Shown one piece after another: positions 42,034 through 50,935 of a DNA stretch of 64,000 nt (position 1 is its first letter; the number at the start of each line of letters is the position of its first letter). The stretch is from Mitsuokella sp. oral taxon 131 str. W9106 (GTDB lineage Bacteria; Bacillota; Negativicutes; Selenomonadales; Selenomonadaceae), in contig NZ_KI273074.1 of NCBI RefSeq assembly GCF_000469545.1, positions 1-64,000 of the forward strand. The letters run 5' to 3'. The notes below the pieces were generated by a model. That model worked only from the letters and a program-made list of their open reading frames with translations, was not told the origin of the DNA and did not search any database. Both the position numbers and the translations under genes were made by a program.

Positions 42034-42624
42034 ATGGGGCGCAAACCGATTGAAGAAGGCAAGCTGATTTATCATCTGACCCGGATCGAGAACCTGACGT
42101 CGATTATGGAAAATGGGATATTGCCTCGCAATATGCTCAGGGGAAATCACTTTTTTGACGTAGCGGATCCGAATATTATCAAAAAGCGTCATAACAGAGG
42201 ACTGGGAGATTATGTTCCGTTTCACTTTCATCCCTATAGTGCGTTTGATTATGTGATCAAACGCGATCAGAAGATGGAGAACTTGGTATACCTGTGTGTC
42301 CTGAGAAGCTATGCGCGGGAGCGCGGCTTTGTCATATTGCCGGAGCATCCGCTTTCTGGGTGCATCGGGGAAGGCTGCTTGCTGCCGTACGACGAGGGAG
42401 TCGTGCGGATGGATTGGGAATCCATGAATCAGTCCGATGTGGCGGATGCCCACGCAAAGTCTGTTCGCATGGCGGAGTGCTTGAAAAAAGGGCCTGTCTT
42501 GTTTTCGGAACTCTATTGCATCTACGTCATGGATCCGGCTAGGCTGGAGCAGATCGAAACCATGGTACGGACGCATGCGAAGGTGCGCTGGCCGTACGTC
42601 TTTGATGGATCGCGCCTTGTTTGA
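42034..42624 (+). CDS. darT: DarT-type ADP-ribosyltransferase toxin
   Basis: The 196-residue protein (from ATG 42034) matches DarT (DUF4433), which ADP-ribosylates thymidine bases in single-stranded DNA using NAD+. Landmarks are LIYHLTRIENLTSIMENGIL at the N-terminus (NAD-binding His13), GLGDYVPFHFHPYSAFDYVI in the DarT-specific loop, and SELYCIYVMD with Glu159, aligning to the catalytic Glu (E160 in the Thermus enzyme). The ATG at 42034 has AGGAG 9 bases upstream; an in-frame ATG at 41992 lies four bases after pheA with no binding site. The downstream darG starts 14 bases later. Both genes look more AT-rich than pheA and aroF, which suggests later insertion. Confidence 0.9.
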   Translation: MGRKPIEEGKLIYHLTRIENLTSIMENGILPRNMLRGNHFFDVADPNIIKKRHNRGLGDYVPFHFHPYSAFDYVIKRDQKMENLVYLCVLRSYARERGFVILPEHPLSGCIGEGCLLPYDEGVVRMDWESMNQSDVADAHAKSVRMAECLKKGPVLFSELYCIYVMDPARLEQIETMVRTHAKVRWPYVFDGSRLV

Positions 42625-42638
42625 GGAGGAGAACCGAT

Positions 42639-43691
42639 ATGATTCGCTATGTGGAGGGGAACCTTTTTGATTCACGCGCGGATTGCTTGGTCAATGCAGT
42701 AAACTGCGAAGGCGTCATGGGGAAAGGAATCGCCTATCAGTTCAAGAAGAAGTTCCCACGCAATACGAGGGATTATGCAGAAAAGTGCAGGACGGGCGCG
42801 TTGCGGATTGGAACGATCCATACCTATCAGGACGGGCAGACTTGGCTGGTTAATTTCCCGACGAAGGATCGTTGGAGGGAGCCGTCACAGCTTTCCTATA
42901 TAGATATCGGATTGGATCGGCTGGTCGAGTTCCTGAATCGAACCGACATCAAGCGCGTGGCCTTGCCAGCATTGGGATGTGGAAATGGCGGATTGCCTTG
43001 GGCAGAGGTGCGAAATCTCATCGATGCGAAGCTGTCGCGTGTTGCGACGGGATGCGAGATTTTGGTGTATGCACCTGCTTCGGGCAAACGAAGCTTGGAT
43101 CCAGCATTTGATTTCCGCGAGCTGGTCCTGCTCAAAATGAAGCAAGGCCTTAAAACGTTTGACGTGGGACATATGCAGCGCGGTTTATTTTTGTTAAACC
43201 GTGCTGCGCAAATGCGGCTGTTTCGGTTTGACACATGGCAGAATGGTCCATATTCATCGGATGCAATGCGTCATATGATGCGGATCCGGCGCTACCAAGA
43301 CGCGTTTGGACAATCGGATCCGCAAATGGTATATGAAAGCGTTTACCGAAGTATTGTGACGCGAAGCTTAGAAAAGAAAATGCAGGATCTGATACCACTT
43401 GTGGAAGCAGTGACACGGTATATCAATGACCGCCGTATTACCGATAAGCGATTGGAGGGTATGACGGGACTATTGTATATCATGGAACAATATACGGAAG
43501 GATTGAAACTGGTCGATTGGATCAAGCTGTTTCGCGCCGCATATTCAAGCCAAACCGAACGCCATCGCTTTCGAAAACAGGATTTGATATGCTGCATTGA
43601 CTTTTTGATGCGCATGGAAGCAGTGGAAAAGAATGTGTTTCAAATCTATGTGCCGTCGATGCGACGCAAATTGAATCTATGTCTCGACTAG
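42639..43691 (+). CDS. darG: DarG-type macrodomain antitoxin
   Basis: The 350-residue protein has an N-terminal macrodomain (residues 1-150) with VNAVNCEGVMGKGIAYQFKK and ALPALGCGNGGLPWAEV, the ADP-ribose-binding loops of DarG, which removes the thymidine ADP-ribose mark. The C-terminal half (about 170-350) is a helical domain typical of full-length DarG that sequesters DarT. In known systems the pair acts as a toxin-antitoxin and blocks phage DNA replication. The ATG at 42639 follows TGAGGAGGA, stronger than the darT site, which would favour antitoxin excess. Both active parts appear intact. Confidence 0.92.
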   Translation: MIRYVEGNLFDSRADCLVNAVNCEGVMGKGIAYQFKKKFPRNTRDYAEKCRTGALRIGTIHTYQDGQTWLVNFPTKDRWREPSQLSYIDIGLDRLVEFLNRTDIKRVALPALGCGNGGLPWAEVRNLIDAKLSRVATGCEILVYAPASGKRSLDPAFDFRELVLLKMKQGLKTFDVGHMQRGLFLLNRAAQMRLFRFDTWQNGPYSSDAMRHMMRIRRYQDAFGQSDPQMVYESVYRSIVTRSLEKKMQDLIPLVEAVTRYINDRRITDKRLEGMTGLLYIMEQYTEGLKLVDWIKLFRAAYSSQTERHRFRKQDLICCIDFLMRMEAVEKNVFQIYVPSMRRKLNLCLD

Positions 43692-43721
43692 ATGGATGGA
43701 ACGGTTGAAAAGGAGAACAAA

Positions 43722-44753
43722 ATGGTCATTATCATGAATCCCGACGCAACGGCAGAGAACATCAAGGGCGTCATCCGCGCCGTCGAGGGCACCGGCCTCA
43801 TGGCGAAGGTCATGGAAGGCTCGCAGCAAAAGATCGTCGGCGTCATCGGCGACAAGACGCGCCTCGCGTCCGTCGCCATCGATGCGCTGCCGGGCGTCGA
43901 GCAGAGCGTCGCGATCTCGAAGAGCTACAAGCTCGCGAGCCGGGAGTTCCACCCGCAGCCCAGCGTCATCGACGTTGCGGGCGTCAAGATTGGCGCGGGC
44001 ACGCCCGTCATCATGGCAGGACCGTGCGCCGTCGAGTCGAAGGAGCAGCTCTTTGAGGCGGCGGACATCGTCAAGGCGGGCGGCGCGCAGTTTTTGCGCG
44101 GCGGCGCGTACAAGCCGCGCACGAGCCCGTACTCGTTCCAGGGCCTCGAAGAAGAAGGGCTGAAGTACCTCGCCGAGGCGCGCGAGCGCACGGGGCTTCG
44201 CGTCGTCACCGAAGTCACGACCGTCGAGGCGATCGATCGCGTCGCGCACTACGCGGACATGCTGCAGGTCGGCGCGCGCAACATGCAGAACTTCGGCCTT
44301 CTGAAGGAAGTCGGCAAGTGCGGCAAGCCCGTCCTCCTAAAGCGCGGCCTTGCCGCGACGCTCGACGAGTGGTTAAACGCCGCCGAGTACATCATGAACG
44401 CGGGTAACCCGAACGTTGTCTTCTGCGAGCGCGGCATCCGCACCTATGAGACGTACACGCGCAACACGCTCGACCTTTCCGCCGTCGCTGCCATAAAGCA
44501 CCTCTCGCACCTGCCCATCATCGTCGATCCGAGCCACGGCACGGGCAAGTGGCGCATGGTGAAGCCCATGGCGCTCGCCGCCATCGCCGCAGGCGCGGAC
44601 GGGCTCATGATGGAGGTCCACCCGAACCCCGCCAAGGCGCTCTCCGACGGGCCGCAGTCACTGACGCCGGAAAACTACCGCGAGGTCATGGAATGCGTCC
44701 ATAAGATCGCCGCGTTCATGAAGGAGGAGCACATCGAGCCGATGCGCGTATAA
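43722..44753 (+). CDS. aroF: 3-deoxy-7-phosphoheptulonate synthase (type I beta)
   Basis: The 343-residue enzyme joins phosphoenolpyruvate and erythrose 4-phosphate in the first step of the shikimate pathway. Residues 1-70 form a ferredoxin-like regulatory domain, as in the Thermotoga type, and the catalytic barrel contains [42 protein letters not shown], and [15 protein letters not shown], then [19 protein letters not shown]. The start is set at 43722 because AAAAGGAGAAC precedes it and homology begins there; an in-frame ATG at 43692 is unsupported. It follows darG by 30 bases and ends with a strong hairpin. Feedback by an aromatic product through the N-terminal domain is expected. Confidence 0.96.
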   Translation: MVIIMNPDATAENIKGVIRAVEGTGLMAKVMEGSQQKIVGVIGDKTRLASVAIDALPGVEQSVAISKSYKLASREFHPQPSVIDVAGVKIGAGTPVIMAGPCAVESKEQLFEAADIVKAGGAQFLRGGAYKPRTSPYSFQGLEEEGLKYLAEARERTGLRVVTEVTTVEAIDRVAHYADMLQVGARNMQNFGLLKEVGKCGKPVLLKRGLAATLDEWLNAAEYIMNAGNPNVVFCERGIRTYETYTRNTLDLSAVAAIKHLSHLPIIVDPSHGTGKWRMVKPMALAAIAAGADGLMMEVHPNPAKALSDGPQSLTPENYREVMECVHKIAAFMKEEHIEPMRV

Positions 44754-44772
44754 CGGATCAAGATGCAGCATG

Positions 44773-44821
44773 CACCGAGCAGGGGGAAGGATTCGTCCTC
44801 CATGCTCGGTGTTGTTCTTTT
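44773..44821 (+). terminator. Terminator after aroF
   Basis: CACCGAGCA (44773-44781) pairs with TGCTCGGTG (44803-44811), the inner parts pair further, and a T-rich run follows. Confidence 0.8.
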
Positions 44822-44848
44822 GACACCTTCATGCGATTGTGTTATATT
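44820..44848 (+). promoter_or_regulatory. Promoter of the capsule/exopolysaccharide locus
   Basis: Perfect TTGACA (44820-44825) and TATATT (44843-44848) are 17 bases apart, about 40 bases before the export-protein gene. It overlaps the T run of the preceding terminator. Confidence 0.85.
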
Positions 44849-44888
44849 TAACTCAAAATCGAAGGCAATGATAAAGGAGAGTCACGGT

Positions 44889-45743
44889 ATGAAAGGACGC
44901 AGATTGGCTTTGCTCGCGACGGTGTTTTTGCTCGGCGCAGGGCAGGCATCGGCCTCGCAGGCCGTCGCCGTCGCACAGGATACAGCGCGCGATGCCAAAC
45001 CCGCACCGCATCCTGCCGCAGTGCGCGATGCAGCACCTGCGAAGAATATGGAAAAGCCGATCCTCGTTGAGTCGGATGCCATCTTCCAAACGGCGCAGCT
45101 TGGCATGGGCAGCGTTCCGGATTCATACCGCCTCACAAAATACGATGTCATCCGTGTCGATGTCATTGGCTTCCCCGAAGGACTGGGCTATGGCTCTACG
45201 GCTTCTGTCAAGACGGGAATCTCGAGCGAACAGAGCCTCGGAAAGAACGATATGATCATCGGCCCGGACGGCAAGGCGAGCATCCCGTACGTCGGCAATG
45301 TCTCACTCGCTGGCATGACGCTCGACGAGGCGTCGCAGATGCTGCAGGATCGCCTGTCCGAGTATCTGAACGATCCGAAGGTCAACGTTTCCCTTCGTAG
45401 TTTCGGTGCGCGCAAGGTCTACGTGATGGGTGAGGTGGTGAAGCCTGGCATACAGGAGCTTCAGGTTGACAGCATGAACGCCTATGCCGCCATCACGAGC
45501 GCGGGCGGCTATACGAAGCGCGGGCGCAGCACGCGCGTGCAGGTCGTCCGCATCAAGGACGGCGTCATGTACTACAAGCAGCTCAATATGAAGACCTACA
45601 TGACGCGCCACGATATACGGCAGAATGTCGCCTTAGAGGACGGCGACATCGTCTACGTCCCGCGCTCCAATGCGATCATCTGGAACGAGGATATCCTGCC
45701 ATACCTCAACGGAATTGCGATGTACAAGGCGCTGACCAATTGA
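44889..45743 (+). CDS. Wza-type polysaccharide export protein
   Basis: The 284-residue protein has a signal peptide (MKGRRLALLATVFLLGAGQA, cleavage near ASA). The Poly_export domain follows (YRLTKYDVIRVDVIGFPEGL, then IIGPDGKASIPYVGNVSLAG and LDEASQMLQDRLSEYL), and then two SLBB-like segments (RKVYVMGEVVKPGIQELQVD and the following VRIKDG to GDIVYVPRS region). Such proteins form the outer-membrane channel for capsular or exopolysaccharide. No lipobox Cys is seen, unlike E. coli Wza, so membrane insertion may differ. It is the first gene of the locus behind a strong promoter. The ATG at 44889 follows AAAGGAGAG; a longer upstream frame lacks a start signal. Confidence 0.92.
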   Translation: MKGRRLALLATVFLLGAGQASASQAVAVAQDTARDAKPAPHPAAVRDAAPAKNMEKPILVESDAIFQTAQLGMGSVPDSYRLTKYDVIRVDVIGFPEGLGYGSTASVKTGISSEQSLGKNDMIIGPDGKASIPYVGNVSLAGMTLDEASQMLQDRLSEYLNDPKVNVSLRSFGARKVYVMGEVVKPGIQELQVDSMNAYAAITSAGGYTKRGRSTRVQVVRIKDGVMYYKQLNMKTYMTRHDIRQNVALEDGDIVYVPRSNAIIWNEDILPYLNGIAMYKALTN

Positions 45744-45774
45744 CGAAAGCTCCGTTTTACGCGGAGAAAAGACG

Positions 45775-47214
45775 ATGGGGGAGGAGATTGTCACGGAAGC
45801 AACCGCACGGGATGCGCTAAGAAGCAATCTCAGCTATTATGTGACTCCTTTTCTTTTGGCAGGAACGGATTTCTTTGTCTTTTTTGTCGCGATGCAGATT
45901 GTGTTTGCAATAGCGACAGCGTCTCTAGGAAGCGCGGTTTCCGTTCAGTTGCAGTGGTTCGTGCTTTTGCCCGCTTTGCAAGTGTGCTGCATGTTTATTT
46001 TGGATTTATATCGCACGCGTCGCGTGTTCCACGAGTGTGCGAAACGCATCGTGAAAGCCGCTACGTTTGCTACTGTCCTTTCCATTCTCGTCGACTACAC
46101 GCTGCATCCTTCCGGCGGAATGCTCCCCCCTAGCGTCTTTTTGGGGTACTGGACGCTGAGTTTCGTGCTCGACTGGATTGCGCGGTATGCCCTGCGCAGT
46201 ATCTTGCGCAAGGCTGGGATTTGGCAGAGTTCGGTCATCATCGTTGGTGCGGGAAAAACAGCGGAACGGTTTGTCAAGGCGTTCCATGTCAATTACCATA
46301 TTTTGGGATTCATAGAAGACAATGCGACACGGCCGCTTTTGCAGCGGTACGCACATTTGGGCGGGTTCGAGGAGCTTGAGACAATCATTCAACGATATCG
46401 GACGCCTGAGGTCGTCCTCGCGATTCCGGGGCTATCGCGACGGGAGCAGGTGGAGCTGTTCTACCGAGCGCAGCCATTTGTACGGAAAGTCTCCCTGATA
46501 CCGGATCTTTTCGATGTGCCGATTGGAACGGTACAGATTGAAAACAGCATAGATGATCGATTGCTCGTGCTAAAGACGACAAACAATCTGACCAGTCACC
46601 TCAATCGTTTTGTAAAACGCGCGTTCGATATCGTGATGGGGAGCGTCATCGCCATTCTAATTGCCCCGGTCCTGCTTCTTCTTGCGATTTGGATTCGCAT
46701 GGATTCCGATGGCTCTGCATGTTACAATGCGGAGCGCATTGGGAAGGGAGGAAGGTCGTTCCGTTGCTACAAGTTTCGCTCCATGTATCCAGATGCAGAC
46801 CGTATCCTGATGGACTTTTTGGCGCGGCACCCGGAAGCGGCTGAGGAGTGGCGCGTGTTCCAAAAGCTGCGCGGGGAGGATCCCCGTGTTACACGAGCAG
46901 GAAAAATCATTCGCAAGTATAGCTTGGACGAGCTGCCGCAAATCTTTAATGTCATCAAAGGGGATATGAGCCTTGTTGGACCTCGTCCGTATCTGCCCCG
47001 TGAGAAAGCTGCGATCGGGGAATACCTGCCGGTCATATGCATGACGCGGCCGGGCATCACGGGGCTTTGGCAGGTCAGCGGACGCAATGACATTGAGTTC
47101 GACGGACGGCTGAGGCTGGACGCATGGTATGTGCGGAATTGGAATTTGTGGCAGGACATCGTCTTGCTGTTTAAGACGGTTGGCGTTGTGTTTTGGAAAA
47201 AGGGTGCGTATTGA
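45775..47214 (+). CDS. Polyprenyl glycosylphosphotransferase (initiating sugar transferase)
   Basis: The 479-residue membrane enzyme has four or five N-terminal helices, a central CoA-binding-like domain with VIIVGAGKTAERFVKAF, and a C-terminal bacterial sugar transferase domain. That domain shows KRAFDIVMGSVIAILIAPVL (re-entrant helix), YKFRSMYPDADRI, DELPQIFNVIKGDMSLVGPR with the catalytic Asp-Glu, and RPGITGLWQVSGRNDIEFDG. It transfers a hexose 1-phosphate (galactose or glucose in WbaP-type enzymes) to undecaprenyl phosphate, starting each repeat unit. The ATG at 45775 is preceded by GCGGAGAAAAG, about 30 bases after the export gene. The identity of the first sugar is not certain. Confidence 0.93.
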   Translation: MGEEIVTEATARDALRSNLSYYVTPFLLAGTDFFVFFVAMQIVFAIATASLGSAVSVQLQWFVLLPALQVCCMFILDLYRTRRVFHECAKRIVKAATFATVLSILVDYTLHPSGGMLPPSVFLGYWTLSFVLDWIARYALRSILRKAGIWQSSVIIVGAGKTAERFVKAFHVNYHILGFIEDNATRPLLQRYAHLGGFEELETIIQRYRTPEVVLAIPGLSRREQVELFYRAQPFVRKVSLIPDLFDVPIGTVQIENSIDDRLLVLKTTNNLTSHLNRFVKRAFDIVMGSVIAILIAPVLLLLAIWIRMDSDGSACYNAERIGKGGRSFRCYKFRSMYPDADRILMDFLARHPEAAEEWRVFQKLRGEDPRVTRAGKIIRKYSLDELPQIFNVIKGDMSLVGPRPYLPREKAAIGEYLPVICMTRPGITGLWQVSGRNDIEFDGRLRLDAWYVRNWNLWQDIVLLFKTVGVVFWKKGAY

Positions 47215-47257
47215 CCAGGTGTATGGCAGGACGTGATCCCGGATTGGAGTGAATATC

Positions 47258-48625
47258 TTGGCGCAGGAGAAAGAAGAGAGCATTGACCTTGGACGGTTTT
47301 TACGGATCTTGTGGGATCGCAGAATCGTTGTGGGCGGTATCGTCCTCCTTTGCACCATCATAGCCACCATCGTGGCATTCGTCTTGCCAAAGCAGTATGC
47401 CTCGACGACGCTCGTCCAGATGCGCAGCACGGGTTCCGGTATGGGCACGCACGGCAACGCTGCGGCGCTTGCGTCGATGGCAGGGATCGACTTAGGCGGT
47501 AGCAGTGGCTCCGCGTCGCCGACCAACTACATCGAGCTCATGAAGTCGCGTCGCGTCTTAGAACCCATCATTGATGCAATGGACTGGCCCAGTGACAAGA
47601 AAAAACCGACGGCGGCTGACTTCGCGAAGTCCAACCTCGACATCAAGAACACGAAACAGACGAACCTCATCAGCGTCACGGCGAAGGGACGCACGCCAGA
47701 AGAAGCGCAGATGATCTCACAGGGCGTCGTCGATAACTTCCTCGCCATGCAGACGGACATGAACCAGCAGACGCAGAGCCTCTTGGTGCAGTTCCTCGAC
47801 GACCGCATCAAAAAGGCGAAGGACGACAGCGAGAAAGCGGATGCGGCGCTTGCGAAGTACAGCCGCGAGAACAAGATCTACAGTCCGGAAGAGCAGATCA
47901 AGGCGGCCGTCCAGCTCCTTGGAACTTACGACGAGGAATTCTCCAAGCAGGAGGTGGACTATCAGTCCGCCGACGCGGAACTCGCCAGCTTGAAGGAAAA
48001 GATCGGCGAACAGGAGCAGGGCGCACTCGCCTACAATATCAACGACAACGACGTCGTCACGAAAATCCGTAATGAAATTGTGACGAAGGAAGTCGCTCTC
48101 GTCGAGCTTCGGCAGAAGTATACCGACAAGCACCCCGAGGTCATCGCCGCAAAGGAGAGCCTTGCGAAACTGCGCCAGAGCCTGCAGGACGAAGTGGGTG
48201 CCATCGTCGCCAGCAAGGCGGCGACCCTCAACCCCACACAGGCCGAGCTCATGACGAAGGCGGCGCAGGCAAGCGCGAAACGCGCGGTCGCTGCTGCGGC
48301 AAAGAGTGCGGTCGAAAAAGAGCGCAGCAAGCAGGATGCAAAGATGGAAAACGTGCCGGATTCGGTCATGACCTACCTGCAGCTCAAGAGCGATGCCAAG
48401 ATCAAGGGAGAAGTGTATACGAACCTCGTCCAGCAGCGCGAGAACAAAAGCATACAGGAAGCGATGGAGTCGATGGACATACAAGTCGTGGATGAGGCGG
48501 ATTTGCCGGATGCCGATAAGCCGACAGCACCGCACAAAAAGCTTATCATTGTACTAGGCTTCGTCTTCGGATGCTTTTTGACGTTTACTTATGGGATTCT
48601 GTGCTATCGCAGGTTTGAAAACTAA
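47258..48625 (+). CDS. Wzz/chain-length determinant family protein
   Basis: The 455-residue protein is a polysaccharide co-polymerase. A short N-terminus (ESIDLGRFLRILWDRR) leads into the first membrane helix (VGGIVLLCTIIATIVAFVLP). A large coiled-coil periplasmic region of about 360 residues follows, and then a second helix (LIIVLGFVFGCFLTFTYGIL) near the end with a Pro-rich start (DADKPTAPHKK). No cytoplasmic tyrosine-kinase domain is fused, so it is the membrane part only. It controls chain length and export with Wza and Wzy. The start is taken as TTG at 47258 with GGAG 8 bases upstream; a GTG at 47249 overlapping that site is an alternative. Confidence 0.92.
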   Translation: MAQEKEESIDLGRFLRILWDRRIVVGGIVLLCTIIATIVAFVLPKQYASTTLVQMRSTGSGMGTHGNAAALASMAGIDLGGSSGSASPTNYIELMKSRRVLEPIIDAMDWPSDKKKPTAADFAKSNLDIKNTKQTNLISVTAKGRTPEEAQMISQGVVDNFLAMQTDMNQQTQSLLVQFLDDRIKKAKDDSEKADAALAKYSRENKIYSPEEQIKAAVQLLGTYDEEFSKQEVDYQSADAELASLKEKIGEQEQGALAYNINDNDVVTKIRNEIVTKEVALVELRQKYTDKHPEVIAAKESLAKLRQSLQDEVGAIVASKAATLNPTQAELMTKAAQASAKRAVAAAAKSAVEKERSKQDAKMENVPDSVMTYLQLKSDAKIKGEVYTNLVQQRENKSIQEAMESMDIQVVDEADLPDADKPTAPHKKLIIVLGFVFGCFLTFTYGILCYRRFEN

Positions 48626-48696
48626 TGAGATTGCATTTTCTCCTGTTTTATCTCGCATCGATGACTTGATTCGTCTAGATATCAATGGCCTCTGTA

Positions 48697-48705
48697 TGGT
48701 ATAAT
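48697..48705 (+). promoter_or_regulatory. Possible extended -10 promoter before the broken glycosyltransferase
   Basis: TATAAT at 48700-48705 is preceded by TGG, an extended -10 pattern. No matching -35 at normal distance is seen. Confidence 0.4.
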
Positions 48706-48775
48706 GCTCTGCGCGCAACGAAAGTTGGCAAGTTTAAAAATTTCGCGAAGAATTCTTCATGAGAGTGGGGATTGA

Positions 48776-49367
48776 ATGGCATGGAACGTATATTGAAACA
48801 TAATTCAACAGCGATATGGAAAGCGATATTTCCCAAGGGCAATCGAATCTGTGCTACAGCAGACGTTTACAGATTTTGAGTTGATTCTCATAGAGGATCA
48901 TTCGACCGATGAAAGTTTTTCCGTATGTCAGTGCTATGCTGCAGCGAATAAGAGAATTCGACTTGAGCGAACAGAAAAGAATCACGGCGTTTCTATGGCA
49001 CGCACGAAGGCTGTATCTTTGGTTCGTGGCATGTATTGCACATTCGTGGATTCGGATGATTGGATCGGGAAAGATCTGCTTGCGGAAGTATATCGGTTAT
49101 TTTTTCATCAAGGCGGATTACCACACGTTGTGCCGTGCACTGTCTGATGCCAAATGGGAAGAGGCAAGATGCATGTTGCGTAACATTCGGATGACCGAAG
49201 ACTGGCAAGTGTTCTTCGCGGGTAAGATGGGTCAGCCGACTGTCAAAAGAAAGATACTTCGGTTTTGTACCTTGCATGGGAGTGACACGATTTTGCTCAT
49301 ACTGGCATGGTGCATGAAAACGATTATAGAGTATTTTCGTGTACCTTTTTCCTATATAAAAGCTTGA
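48776..49367 (+). pseudogene. Frameshifted family 2 glycosyltransferase
   Basis: Pieces of one GT2 enzyme lie in different frames. The middle piece reads FPRAIESVLQQTFTDFELIL and later MARTKAVSLVRGMYCTFVDSDDW (nucleotide and metal-binding motifs). It is preceded by a stop codon at 48794-48796, and the usual N-terminal beta strand (VSVIIPxYN) is absent. A second break follows near the T-rich tract at 49097-49105, after which the frame ending at 49367 gives the normal basic C-terminal tail. The gene therefore has at least one N-terminal deletion and one frameshift and should be inactive. Confidence 0.75.
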
Positions 49368-49383
49368 TAGAGGGAGAAGCCAA

Positions 49384-50760
49384 ATGGAAATATTGAGAAA
49401 ACTGCACCTGCTTTTATTGGGGCTGTCCATTCTTTTTAGTCCATTCATTTCCTCTCTTGGCGTTCACCGCTTCGGTCCCCTTGGGATGGAGGGAAGTTTT
49501 TATCCGGCGGCACTTGGACTGCTGGTCTGGCTTGTGGAAACACTTTTTTTTCAAAAAAAGATATATATTCCAAAGGCAATTTATATTTTTTACGCATTCC
49601 TCACCGTTATGTTCGTTTCCGGAGCAGTTCATTTTTTGGATATTACAGAATTACAATCCAAAGGCGTGAATGGAACAAGTCGATTTCTTATACAAATCGG
49701 TGCGATGGTATTTTACTACTTGGTTCTTCTCTATGTATATAATATCATTCGAGAGGAACAAAACAGCCCTGTGCTGTTTTTCCAGCGTTGGATTTGTCTT
49801 TCGTTTGCATTGGCTGGAACGTACTCGTTGTTTGAGTTGGGAAAGATAAGCGGCAATGCCTTTTCGGCAGATGTCATGACGGCGGTTGATAGTTTATTTC
49901 GTAGCACAACCGTTACAGGAGACATAGAAAGGTATTTCAGAATTCGCTCGCTCGCAGGGGAAGCTTCTTACTTCGGTATGTATATTGCGGTATTGCTCCC
50001 GTGGATATTAGGAAAATGTTTTCTTGGAAGGAGCAAATACCCGGGCTTTTTTTTCTTCGTATTCGGCTATGTTATCGTATTAGTGTTGTTTTCTCAATCG
50101 CGTACTGCTTATATGGTTATGGCGATTGAGACGGTTGCATTCTTTATTTTATTTTGGCGTAGGGTTTGGGCAGAGCGTTTGCGGTTCGGGGCATTTGTAT
50201 TTCTTTTTTTTATCGTTGCGATGATTTCGTTTGACTATGTTTCCGATTCGTTGCCTGAGGTTGATGTCAGTGCCGTTTATGAAAGCCTTTTGTCGAATGA
50301 CAATCTATCAAATGTAGCACGGTATGGATCGCAGAGGGCGGGGTGGAATATGTTCATGGATCACCCTCTTTTGGGAGTTGGATTTGGAATGTATGGATTC
50401 TACGCATCGCAGTACTATCCGGCAGAAGCTTGGAGGAGTCTTGAGATTGTGATGTGGGGGCAGGATGGAACGGGATGGCCGTGGCCACCCGTACACAGTC
50501 TGTATGCGAGAATTTTGGCTGAACTGGGGGTCGTGGGACTGATAGTTTATCTAGTCTTATTACTGTCTTTGTTTTCTGGCCTATGGCGTGTTTGTGTAGC
50601 AGAGGATGCAGAACAAAGGACGGAAGCTCGAATTTTGATGCTGGCACTGTTGGGGATTGTTTTGCAGGGATTTAATATAGACACCTTTCGGAATATTCCT
50701 ATGTGGATTGTCTTTGCGTTGGTGCTGGGCGTGACAATGAAAGGACGAGAAAAGACGTGA
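49384..50760 (+). CDS. O-antigen polymerase-like membrane protein (Wzy)
   Basis: The 458-residue protein has about twelve membrane helices and the O-antigen ligase/polymerase core: RIRSLAGEASYFGMYIAVLL, LVLFSQSRTAYMVMAIE, a periplasmic loop with ARYGSQRAGWNMFMDHPLLG and VGFGMYGFYASQYY, and PVHSLYARILAELGVVGLIV. In a Wza/Wzz/Wzx locus it is the likely repeat-unit polymerase. It is rich in Phe and Leu and more AT-rich than the upstream genes. The ATG at 49384 follows GAGGGAGAAG. Its last base pairs overlap the start of a glycosyltransferase remnant. Confidence 0.88.
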   Translation: MEILRKLHLLLLGLSILFSPFISSLGVHRFGPLGMEGSFYPAALGLLVWLVETLFFQKKIYIPKAIYIFYAFLTVMFVSGAVHFLDITELQSKGVNGTSRFLIQIGAMVFYYLVLLYVYNIIREEQNSPVLFFQRWICLSFALAGTYSLFELGKISGNAFSADVMTAVDSLFRSTTVTGDIERYFRIRSLAGEASYFGMYIAVLLPWILGKCFLGRSKYPGFFFFVFGYVIVLVLFSQSRTAYMVMAIETVAFFILFWRRVWAERLRFGAFVFLFFIVAMISFDYVSDSLPEVDVSAVYESLLSNDNLSNVARYGSQRAGWNMFMDHPLLGVGFGMYGFYASQYYPAEAWRSLEIVMWGQDGTGWPWPPVHSLYARILAELGVVGLIVYLVLLLSLFSGLWRVCVAEDAEQRTEARILMLALLGIVLQGFNIDTFRNIPMWIVFALVLGVTMKGREKT

Positions 50761-50935
50761 AAATTTTAGTCTTGAACTGCAACAGCGAGGGCATGAGGTG
50801 GACGCGTTTGTTCCAGAGGATGCGATTGTAGATGTTTCGGACAAGCATCGTAGGGTTATAAAGGGGGTGCATCGCTTTTTGGTTTACTGGCTGATGTTGG
50901 GACTCTATTGGGCTAGCAAGGAGGGTGTGTGTTGA
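50758..50935 (+). pseudogene. Remnant of a family 4 glycosyltransferase N-terminus
   Basis: A GTG at 50758 opens MKILVLNCNSEG, the usual first strand of a GT4 enzyme. The continuation LQQRGHEVDAFVPEDAIVDV, which is the matching next part of such enzymes, is in another frame and ends in a stop at 50933-50935. The Gly-rich acceptor loop between them is missing and the rest of the gene is gone. An internal deletion with frameshift explains the pattern. Confidence 0.65.
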
